From contig NZ_JAAXOX010000003.1 in the NCBI RefSeq assembly GCF_012396125.1, forward strand, positions 310,001 to 374,000: DNA of 64,000 nt, given 5' to 3'. Shown here in pieces: positions 42,331-49,318 of this stretch. Source of the stretch: Cellulomonas denverensis (GTDB lineage Bacteria > Actinomycetota > Actinomycetes > Actinomycetales > Cellulomonadaceae). The notes under the pieces are model-generated. The model did not search any database. It was not told the origin of the DNA and worked only from the letters and a program-made list of their open reading frames with translations. Position 1 is the stretch's first letter. Each line of letters begins with the position of its first letter. A program made the position numbers and the translations under genes.

Positions 42331-43779
42331 ATGAGCGAGGACCAGACCCTCAGCTACGACGTGGTCGTGATCGGTGGTGGTGCCGTGGGGGAGAACGCCG
42401 CCGACCGTGCGGCCCGCACCGGGCTGTCCGTGCTGGTGGTGGAGCGCGAGCTGGTGGGCGGTGAGTGTTCCTACTGGGCCTGCATGCCGTCCAAGGCGCT
42501 GCTGCGGCCGGGGTCGGTGCTCGCCCAGGCGCGGGCGGTGCCCGGGGCGGCGGAGCTGATCACCGGCACCCTGGACCCGGCGCTGGTGCTGGCCCGGCGG
42601 GACGAGTTCACCTCGCACTGGGACGACCACGGGCAGGTCGAGTGGCTGGAGTCGGCCGGGCTCGCCCTGCTGCGCGGTTCCGCCCGGTTCACCGGGGAGA
42701 AGGAACTGCTGGTCGAGGACGAGGAGACCGGGACCAGCACCCGGGTGATCGCCCGGCACGCGGTGATCGTGGCCAGCGGCAGCGAGCCGGTGATCCCGGG
42801 CATCCCGGGGCTGGCCGAATCGCAGCCGTGGACCTCGCGGGAGGCGACCGCGGTGGAACAGGTGCCCGGGCGGCTGGTGATCCTCGGCGGCGGGGTGGTC
42901 GGGGTGGAGATGGCCACCGCGTACCGCGACCTGGGCGCCGAGGTCACGCTGATCGTGCGCGGCGACCGGGTGCTGACCGGCGCCGAGCCGTTCGCCGCCG
43001 AGGAGGTGGGCACCGCCCTGCGCGACCTCGGCGTCGATCTGCGGTTCGGCACCGAGACCACCGCGGTGCGCCGGGACTCGGGTGGCGTGCACCTGACCGT
43101 GACCGGGCCGCAGGGGGAGTCCACGCTGGATGCCGATGAGCTGGTGGTCGCCACCGGTCGCCGGCCGCGCACCGCTGACCTGGGCCTGGAGGTGCTCGGG
43201 CTGGACGGACTGACGGTGGACGACGCGCTGCAGGTGCCGGGCCACGATTGGCTGTTCGCGGTCGGCGACGTCACCGGCCGGACCGCCACCACCCACCAGG
43301 GCAAGTACGACGCCCGGGTCGCCGGGGACGTGGTGGCCGCGCGCTTCGGCGACGACGAGTCGCTGCGGGAGCAGGAACGGGCGGCCGGGGACTGGTCCCG
43401 GTTCCGGGCCACCGCCGACCACGCCGCCGTGCCGCAGGTGGTGTTCACCCGCCCGGAGGTCGCCTGGGTCGGGCTCACCGAGCAGCAGGCCCGGGATGCG
43501 GGCCGGACGGTGCGGGCGGTCAGCTACCCGATCGGCTCGGTGGCGGGTGCGTCGGTCAGCGCCGACGGCTACCACGGCACCGCGCAGATCGTGGTGGACG
43601 AGGACGCCGGGGTGATCGTGGGTGCGACGTTCACCGGACCGGATGCCGCGGAGCTGTTGCAGACCGCGACCACCGCCGTGGTGGCGGGAACCCCGCTGGA
43701 TCGGCTGTGGCACGCCGTGCCCGCCTACCCGACGGTCAGCGAGGTGTGGCTCCGGCTGCTGGAGACCACCGGGCTCTGA
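42331..43779 (+). CDS. FAD-dependent disulfide oxidoreductase (dihydrolipoamide dehydrogenase/mercuric reductase-like)
   Basis: A class I pyridine nucleotide-disulfide oxidoreductase of 482 residues. It has the FAD-binding VVVIGGGAVGENAADRAA, the redox-active CX4C in GGECSYWACMPSKALL (C46, C51), the NAD-binding LVILGGGVVGVEMATAYRDLG, the second FAD site LFAVGDVTG, and a C-terminal dimerisation domain ending HAVPAYPTVSEVW. The usual HAHPT catalytic motif of lipoamide dehydrogenases is replaced by HAVPAYPT, so a different substrate is likely. ATG 42331 has GGAG seven bases upstream; in-frame ATG 42301 is an alternative. Confidence 0.86.
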   Translation: MSEDQTLSYDVVVIGGGAVGENAADRAARTGLSVLVVERELVGGECSYWACMPSKALLRPGSVLAQARAVPGAAELITGTLDPALVLARRDEFTSHWDDHGQVEWLESAGLALLRGSARFTGEKELLVEDEETGTSTRVIARHAVIVASGSEPVIPGIPGLAESQPWTSREATAVEQVPGRLVILGGGVVGVEMATAYRDLGAEVTLIVRGDRVLTGAEPFAAEEVGTALRDLGVDLRFGTETTAVRRDSGGVHLTVTGPQGESTLDADELVVATGRRPRTADLGLEVLGLDGLTVDDALQVPGHDWLFAVGDVTGRTATTHQGKYDARVAGDVVAARFGDDESLREQERAAGDWSRFRATADHAAVPQVVFTRPEVAWVGLTEQQARDAGRTVRAVSYPIGSVAGASVSADGYHGTAQIVVDEDAGVIVGATFTGPDAAELLQTATTAVVAGTPLDRLWHAVPAYPTVSEVWLRLLETTGL

Positions 43780-43785
43780 GACGCA

Positions 43786-43821
43786 CGACGGGCCGGGGAG
43801 CCGCAGCTCCCCGGCCCGTCG
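43786..43821. terminator. Bidirectional terminator between reductase and ABC binding-protein gene
   Basis: A perfect 16-bp stem, 43786-43801 with 43806-43821, and a CGCA tetraloop between convergent genes. Confidence 0.8.
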
Positions 43822-43833
43822 CCGCGTCCGGGA

Positions 43834-44838
43834 TCAGCCGGCCAGCGAACCGTCCGAGGACAGCACCAGCCCGATCACCGACTCGCCACCCCGCACGGCG
43901 TCGCCGATCAGGCCGAAGTCGTAGGCGGTGAAGTCGGTGATCTCGATGCCGTAGGTCTCCTCCAGACCCGGCTGGCAGAACGGGCGCTCCGGGCACTCGG
44001 CCGGGCCGGCCAGGGTCACGCCGCCCTCGCAGGCGGTGGCCAGGTCGGACAGCGTCGTGACGTCGTGCTCGTCGGCGAACGCCTGGGTGACCGCGAAGGC
44101 GTTCTGGTCCTGGGCGGCCGAGACCGCACCGAAGGTCAGCCCCACGTCGGCGCCGAGGGTGGTCAGCGCCTCGACGGTGGCGTCCACGTCACCGGAGGCC
44201 TGCGGCTCCGCGTCGGCCCCGTTCGCGGCGGTGTTGAGGAACTCGGTCAGCGTCGCGGCGTACTCCGGGGTGACCGTGATCTGGCCGCTCTGCAGCGCGG
44301 GCAGGTAGGTCTCCCGATTGCCGATGGTCTGCACCTCGGTGGAGTAGCCGGCCGACTTCAGCACCGCCGAGTAGATCTCGGACAGCGTGGCGCTCTCGGA
44401 GAAGTTCGCGGCGCCGATCACCACGGACTTGCCCGCCCCCAGCGTGGCGTCGTCGGAGGCCAGGCCCTCGTCCTCGACGAAGGCGGCGGCTGCCTCGGAG
44501 GAGGTCTGCCGGTCGATGTCGACCGCCTTGTTCAGCTGGATCAGCTTGTCGGTGTCCAGCGCGTCGGAGACCTGGTCCAGCAGCGGGATCAGGTTCGGGT
44601 CCGCGGCGGCGGCCTCGGCATTGACGGCGGGGATGACGTTGTCGGCGTTCTGCAGGCCCTGGTCGTCCTCCAGCACGACCAACTGGTCACCGGCCACCGG
44701 CTCACAGACTGTGCCGCCGGCGTTGGTGTCCGAGGTGGGGTCGGCGGATCCACCGCCGGAGCCCGGGTCGCCGCAGGCGGCGACGAGCAGGAGCACCCCC
44801 GCGGCCGTGGCGGCGAGGGTGGTGCGGGGTGCCTTCAT
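43834..44838 (-). CDS. Osmoprotectant-binding lipoprotein (OpuAC fold, circularly permuted order)
   Basis: Substrate-binding lipoprotein of a glycine betaine/choline/carnitine ABC importer, 334 residues, with lipobox LVAAC (C22). The order of sequence blocks is unusual: residues 51-126 (LVVLEDDQGLQNADNVIPAV ... LIQLNKAVD) match what is normally the C-terminal end of ProX/OpuCC proteins, while residues 137-334 begin with SVVIGAANFSESATLSEIYS, normally the start, and end VIGLVLSSDGSLAG, where the DDQGL block would usually follow. Thus the ends appear joined and reopened elsewhere. A GAGGAC precedes the ATG. It is last in the minus-strand operon of two permeases. Confidence 0.9.
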   Translation of the reverse strand: MKAPRTTLAATAAGVLLLVAACGDPGSGGGSADPTSDTNAGGTVCEPVAGDQLVVLEDDQGLQNADNVIPAVNAEAAAADPNLIPLLDQVSDALDTDKLIQLNKAVDIDRQTSSEAAAAFVEDEGLASDDATLGAGKSVVIGAANFSESATLSEIYSAVLKSAGYSTEVQTIGNRETYLPALQSGQITVTPEYAATLTEFLNTAANGADAEPQASGDVDATVEALTTLGADVGLTFGAVSAAQDQNAFAVTQAFADEHDVTTLSDLATACEGGVTLAGPAECPERPFCQPGLEETYGIEITDFTAYDFGLIGDAVRGGESVIGLVLSSDGSLAG

Positions 44839-44920
44839 GGGTCCTCTTCCATCGGGTGGCGGTCGGGATCAGGGGACGGCGTCGCTCATTCGACCGGCGC
44901 CGCCGGGGGTCGGCAACCGC

Positions 44921-45679
44921 TCAGGCGGTCGCCGGGGTCACAGTCCGGTCACGGTCGTCGGGGCGGGTGGGGGTGTCGTCCGGCTGCGGGCTGGTGCCGG
45001 TGCGGCGCGGACGGCGACGGGTACGCAACGGTTCGGGGGTGGCCAGCCACTGCACGGCGGCCAGCACCCCCTCGATCACCAGGCAGAGCGCGGCGACCAA
45101 AAGTGCCCCGGCGACCACCTGGCCGTACTTCTGCAGGGCCATCCCGCTGACGATGATCGAGCCCAGGCTCTTACCGCCGACCAGCGCGGCCAGTGGGACG
45201 GTGGCCAGCACCTGGGTGGTGGCGGTCCGCAGTCCGGCGCCGATCAGCGGTAGCGCCAGCGGCAGTTCGGCCAGGAACAGCGACCGGCTCCCGCTCATCC
45301 CCATCCCGCGGGCGGCGTCCCGGACGTCCGGGTCCACCTCCATCAGGCCGGTGAAGGCGTTCGCCAGGATCGGCGGCACCGCGAAGATCGCCACTGCCAG
45401 GATCGTGGCCCGGGACCCGAACAGCCCGGTGGACGCGAAGATGGTCAGCAGGGCGAAGGTCGGCAGGGCCCGGGAGGTGTTGGCCAGCACCACGGTGAGC
45501 ACCCCACCGGAGCGCCGGTGGCCGAGCCACACCCCGAGCGGCAGGGCGACCACGGCGGCCAGCAGCACCGCGATCAGGCTCAGCCGCAGGTGTTCGCCGG
45601 CCAGGGCGATCACGCCGTTGCGGCCGGTCCAGTTCAGCGGGTCGTTCAGCCAGGTGAAGGCATCGCGCAGCACGTCCAT
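44921..45679 (-). CDS. Osmoprotectant ABC transporter permease (OpuCB/ProW-like), second
   Basis: Integral-membrane subunit of 252 residues. Family features: LRLSLIAVLLAAVVALPLGVWLGHR, ALPTFALLTIF and the EAA-like loop VDPDVRDAARGMGMSGSRSLFLAELPLALP. The last 35 residues are a hydrophilic Arg/Pro/Thr/Asp-rich cytoplasmic tail unusual in length. It starts one base after the stop of the preceding permease. An 82-base gap separates it from the binding-protein gene. Confidence 0.92.
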   Translation of the reverse strand: MDVLRDAFTWLNDPLNWTGRNGVIALAGEHLRLSLIAVLLAAVVALPLGVWLGHRRSGGVLTVVLANTSRALPTFALLTIFASTGLFGSRATILAVAIFAVPPILANAFTGLMEVDPDVRDAARGMGMSGSRSLFLAELPLALPLIGAGLRTATTQVLATVPLAALVGGKSLGSIIVSGMALQKYGQVVAGALLVAALCLVIEGVLAAVQWLATPEPLRTRRRPRRTGTSPQPDDTPTRPDDRDRTVTPATA

Positions 45680-45680
45680 C

Positions 45681-46415
45681 TCAGGCCTCCCTCCGCCGCC
45701 GGGCCCATGGGGTGACCGCGCGGCCGATCAACCACCAGACCAGGTCCAGTAGCAGGGCCAGCGCCAGGCAGAGCAGCGTCGCGGTGAGGATCTCCGCGTG
45801 GTACTTGTTGTTCCGGAATCCCCGGAAGATCAGCTCCCCGAGCCCGCCGTACCCGACCGCGACGCCGACGGTCACCAGCGCCACCGTGGTCACCGTGGCC
45901 AACCGGACCCCGGCGATCACCGCGGGCAGCGCGTTCGGCAGCTCGACGGTCAGCAGCAGCCGGACCCGGCCGTACCCGAGCCCGCGCGCGGCATCCCGGA
46001 CACTGTCGTCCACTCCGCCGAGGCCGACGATCACGTTCCGGACCAGCACCAGCAGGGCGTACACCACCAGCCCGATCAGCACCGGCGTGCGCCCGATGCC
46101 GGTGAACGGCACCAGCACGGTGAACAGTGCCAGCGACGGGATGGTGTAGAGCACCGAGGACACCCCCACGATCGGGGCGGCCAGCCGGGGCTGCAGGTGG
46201 GCGAGCATGCCCAGCGGGATCGCGATCAGCACCGCGATCGCGATCGCCTGCAGGGTGAGGCTGGTGTGCTGCTGCAGGGCGTGGCTGATGTCGCCCCAGT
46301 TGCGCTGGACGTACTCCCAGGACAGCCAGGGGTTCGCCGCGGCACCGCCATCGGCGGCGGTCACCACGGCGGGGACGTCGTGCTGCACCCGGAGTGCGCT
46401 GGTCAGGGCCATCAC
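45681..46415 (-). CDS. Osmoprotectant ABC transporter permease (OpuCD/ProW-like), first
   Basis: Membrane subunit of 244 residues with an extended N-terminus before the first helix (HTSLTLQAIAIAVLIAIPLGM) and the loop VDDSVRDAARGLGYGRVRLLLTVELPNALP that contacts the ATPase. A TAGCGT box on the minus strand (46423-46428) ends seven bases before GTG 46415, so I prefer this to ATG 46412. The gene is divergent from the cognate ATPase gene; the two promoters lie back to back in about 100 bases. Confidence 0.9.
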   Translation of the reverse strand: MMALTSALRVQHDVPAVVTAADGGAAANPWLSWEYVQRNWGDISHALQQHTSLTLQAIAIAVLIAIPLGMLAHLQPRLAAPIVGVSSVLYTIPSLALFTVLVPFTGIGRTPVLIGLVVYALLVLVRNVIVGLGGVDDSVRDAARGLGYGRVRLLLTVELPNALPAVIAGVRLATVTTVALVTVGVAVGYGGLGELIFRGFRNNKYHAEILTATLLCLALALLLDLVWWLIGRAVTPWARRRREA

Positions 46416-46422
46416 CGCAGGG

Positions 46423-46428
46423 ACGCTA
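46423..46428 (-). promoter_or_regulatory. Leaderless -10 box TAGCGT for permease-binding protein operon
   Basis: Seven bases before GTG 46415 on the minus strand; the identical hexamer serves the divergent ATPase gene. Confidence 0.5.
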
Positions 46429-46504
46429 CCGGGGGCCACCGACACCCGCCGGTCGAACCGGGGTGATCGTGACCGGACCGTGAGCAGCTGTGGGTGCCGA
46501 CCGG

Positions 46505-46510
46505 TAGCGT
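46505..46510 (+). promoter_or_regulatory. Leaderless -10 box TAGCGT for ATPase gene
   Basis: Seven bases before ATG 46518; no Shine-Dalgarno. Confidence 0.5.
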
Positions 46511-46517
46511 CGCGGCC

Positions 46518-47525
46518 ATGACAGCGATCGCGTTCGAGCAGGTCCGCAAGGAGTACCCCGACGGGACCGTGGCCGTGGCCGACCTGTCACTGGAGGTGCG
46601 CGAACACGAGCTGCTGGCCCTGGTCGGCCCCTCCGGCTGCGGCAAGTCGACCACCCTGCGGATGGCCAACCGGCTGGTCGAACCGACCTCCGGCCGGATC
46701 CTGCTCGGCGGCGATGACGTCACGCACGTGGACGCCGTCGCCCTGCGCCGCCGGATCGGCTACGTGATCCAGAACGTCGGCCTGTTCCCGCACCGGACGG
46801 TGGAGCAGAACGTCGCGACCGTGCCCCGGCTGCTCGGCTGGGACCGGGCCCGCACCCGAGCCCGGGTCGGTGAGCTGCTGGAGCTGATGGGCCTGGAGCC
46901 CGGCCGGTACGCCAAGCGCTACCCGCACGAGCTGTCCGGCGGCGAGCGGCAGCGGGTCGGGGTGGCCCGCGGCCTGGCGACCGACCCGCCGGTGCTGCTG
47001 ATGGACGAGCCGTTCGGCGCGGTCGACCCGGTGGGCCGGCGACGGTTGCAGGCCGAGTTCCGCCGGATCCACAGCGAGATCGGCACCACCGTCATGCTGG
47101 TCACCCACGACGTGGACGAGGCGGTCCAGCTGGCCGACCGGGTCGCGGTGTTCAGCCGCGGCGGCCACCTGGAACAGCTGGACGAGCCGGTGCGGGTGCT
47201 CACCGCCCCGGCGAGCCCGGCGGTCGCCGATCTGGTCGGCAAGGACGCGGCCACCCGGCTGCTCGGCCTGGGCACGGTGGAACGCGGCGACCTGCGCGAG
47301 ATCGCCCTCGGTGAGGACCTGCCGGTCGACCCGCGCACCGCGGTCCGGATCGGCAGCCCGTTGGCGGAGGCGTTCACCGCGCTGGCCGAGGCCCGGACCG
47401 GGGCGGTCCCGGTGCTGGACGGCGACGCGACGGTGGGCATCCTGGACGCCGACGGGGTGCTGCGCGCCCTGCGCCGGATCATCGACGACGGCGCCGACCT
47501 GGCACCCGTCACCGAGTCCGCCTGA
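46518..47525 (+). CDS. Osmoprotectant ABC transporter ATP-binding protein (OpuCA-like)
   Basis: ATPase subunit of the importer, 335 residues. The cassette has Walker A GPSGCGKSTT, Q-loop VIQNVGLFPHRTV, signature LSGGERQRVGVARGLA, Walker B LLMDEPFGAVD and H-loop LVTHDVDEA. The roughly 110-residue C-terminal part contains one recognisable CBS-like repeat (EAFTALAEARTGAVPVLDGDATVGILDADGVLRAL), where family members usually carry a CBS pair that senses ionic strength. It is transcribed away from its permeases and binding protein. Confidence 0.93.
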   Translation: MTAIAFEQVRKEYPDGTVAVADLSLEVREHELLALVGPSGCGKSTTLRMANRLVEPTSGRILLGGDDVTHVDAVALRRRIGYVIQNVGLFPHRTVEQNVATVPRLLGWDRARTRARVGELLELMGLEPGRYAKRYPHELSGGERQRVGVARGLATDPPVLLMDEPFGAVDPVGRRRLQAEFRRIHSEIGTTVMLVTHDVDEAVQLADRVAVFSRGGHLEQLDEPVRVLTAPASPAVADLVGKDAATRLLGLGTVERGDLREIALGEDLPVDPRTAVRIGSPLAEAFTALAEARTGAVPVLDGDATVGILDADGVLRALRRIIDDGADLAPVTESA

Positions 47526-47557
47526 CCCACCCCGCGCCGCCGGGCCCGACGGATGGG

Positions 47558-47563
47558 TAGCCT
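47558..47563 (+). promoter_or_regulatory. Leaderless -10 box TAGCCT before ATP-grasp gene
   Basis: Ends 6 bases before GTG 47570; no Shine-Dalgarno. Confidence 0.5.
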
Positions 47564-47569
47564 GACCGG

Positions 47570-48487
47570 GTGACCACGACGATCGGACTCGCCACCTGCG
47601 CCGCTCTGCCCGACCTGGACCCGGACGACCACCCGCTGGTGGAGGAGCTGAGCCGCCGCGGACACGACGTGCGGCCGGTGGTCTGGAACGACCCCACCGT
47701 GACCTGGTCCGACTTCGACCTGGTCGTGGTCCGCTCCACCTGGGACTACACCGAGCACCCCCGTGACTTCCGCTGGTGGGCCGAGCGGGTCACCTCCGGC
47801 TCCAAGCTGCTCAACCCGGCCTCGGTGATCAGCTGGAACATCGACAAGCAGTACCAGCGCGCCCTGGACACCGCCGGGCTGCCGATCGTGCCCACCATCT
47901 GGCTGGACCCGGAGCGCAACTTCAACGCCCGCGCGATCCACACCCGGTTCCCGGCGTTCGGCGACTTCGTGATCAAGCCCACCGTCAGCGCCGGCGCCCG
48001 GGACACCGGCCGGTACGCCGCCGGCGTCACCAACTCCCGCGCCCAGGGGATCATGCACGCCAAGCGGCTGCTCGACTCCGGCCGGCACGTGATGGTCCAG
48101 CGCTACCTGCGCCAGGTGGACGAGGTCGGCGAGACCGCGCTGGTCTACCTGGACGGCGAACTCTCACACGCCGTGCGCAAGGAGCCGCTGCTCACCGGCC
48201 CCTACGAGCAGGACGAGATGGCCGGTGTCCTCTACAAGGAGGAGGTCATGACCCCGCGCGAGGCCTCCGCGGCCGAGCTCGAGGTCGGCCGCCGGGTGAT
48301 CGAGGCACTGCCCGGCCTGATCCGCGGGGTGGACGGCCCGCTGGCCTACACCCGGGTCGACCTGGTGCCGGACGATGACGGCAACCCGGTGGTGCTGGAG
48401 CTGGAACTGATCGAGCCGTCGCTGTTCTTCGCCCAGGCGCCGCAGGCGGTGACCCGGTTCGCGGACGTGGTGGAGTCGCGGCTCTGA
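47570..48487 (+). CDS. ATP-grasp domain protein
   Basis: A 305-residue ATP-grasp fold ligase-like protein. An N-terminal pre-grasp region (IGLATCAALPDLDPDDHPLV, then FDLVVVRSTWDYTEHPRDF) is followed by the grasp domain with FVIKPTVSAGARDT (ATP-binding Lys), MVQRYLRQVDEVGETALVYLDG and the metal-binding YTRVDLVPDDDGNPVVLELELIEPSLFF. It is related to RimK/glutathione-synthetase-like amide ligases; the substrates are unknown and no biosynthetic partners adjoin it. Confidence 0.87.
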   Translation: MTTTIGLATCAALPDLDPDDHPLVEELSRRGHDVRPVVWNDPTVTWSDFDLVVVRSTWDYTEHPRDFRWWAERVTSGSKLLNPASVISWNIDKQYQRALDTAGLPIVPTIWLDPERNFNARAIHTRFPAFGDFVIKPTVSAGARDTGRYAAGVTNSRAQGIMHAKRLLDSGRHVMVQRYLRQVDEVGETALVYLDGELSHAVRKEPLLTGPYEQDEMAGVLYKEEVMTPREASAAELEVGRRVIEALPGLIRGVDGPLAYTRVDLVPDDDGNPVVLELELIEPSLFFAQAPQAVTRFADVVESRL

Positions 48488-48533
48488 GCCGGCCCGCCGG
48501 AGCTGCGGCTGTGCGCTCCGACGGACCGTCCGC

Positions 48534-48749
48534 TCAGCCGAAGCGGGTGATCGAGCGCTGCCGGTACTCCTCGCCGACCAGGACGTTGACCGTGACGTCC
48601 GCCTGCTGCCCGCTCTGGACCAGCCCGTGCCAGTTCGCCAGCCCGGCCGCGTCGGCACCCCGGACGAACAACAGCCGGTACTGACCGTCGACGTGCCGCT
48701 GGGCGTGCTCCGGGTTGCGCAGGACGCCACGGGCGACGGCCGCGCTTGC
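48534..48749 (-). pseudogene. C-terminal remnant of a DUF4214 protein
   Basis: A minus-strand frame ending TGA at 48534 encodes 71 residues (ASAAVARGVLRNPEHAQRHV ... EEYRQRSITRFG) with the DUF4214 pattern: a repeat of SPEH/Y, a Tyr, LL-x3-A-D-x2-GLANW and a terminal EEYR. There is no start codon, and upstream in the same frame TAA occurs at 48750-48752, exactly where base composition changes. The rest of the gene is missing and is not found beyond the low-GC segment. It marks the left edge of an insertion or deletion. Confidence 0.65.
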
Positions 48750-48782
48750 TTAGTGGCATGCGCGGACAACGGCAGGGATCAG

Positions 48783-49318
48783 TTATCGCCCGCGGTTCCG
48801 TCTGCGGCGGGACCGTTGTCGTGCACCGTCGACCCCGACCGCCTCGGAGGTGAGGTCGTCGATGGCGACGACGGGGAACGGGCTCTTCGTCACCAGGGGC
48901 ATGATCAGCGGCTCGCTGGTAACGACGGCACCGAGTACCTTGATCTTAGTGTCTGGGGAAAGGCCCAGGTCGGCAGCAACGATGGCGATGTTGTCTCGGA
49001 GCCAGTCGATCCGTCGCGAGTGGAGCTCGACAGTTGATCTCTTGCCGTCCTTTCCAGTGAAAAGCTTCGCGACCTCATTGGCGATCTCCGCTGGCGTGCG
49101 GGCGACCTCGAAGTCTTTGGCTTCAACGGCGACGACGGCGTTGCTGGCCTCATGGAACGCGAAGACGTCGATGTCGCCGATGTCATTGCCGTCCGGTCCG
49201 ACCACTCGCCTCTTTCCGAATTTCTTCACCGAAAGACGAGTGGCGAAGCCGAGACGATCTAGCTTACGAGCGACCCGTTCCGCGAACTGGTCGTTGATTC
49301 GACGTCGTGTCTGGAGAT
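48783..49318 (-). pseudogene. Out-of-frame C-terminal PD-(D/E)XK nuclease-like domain of the large island gene
   Basis: The frame ending at 48783 gives sensible protein only from about 49318 onward (RRINDQFAERVARKLDRLGF ...) and has no usable start codon there; the first in-frame GTG would cut the domain. It contains GDIDVFAF and, 15 residues after the Asp, VEAKDF: the D-xn-ExK core of PD-(D/E)XK nucleases (49116-49169). Further on are TPAEIANEVAKLF and a C-terminus of mixed Arg residues. It connects to the large upstream ORF by a one-base shift (loss of one base or gain of two), so both together were probably one protein of about 1,240 residues. Confidence 0.65.
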
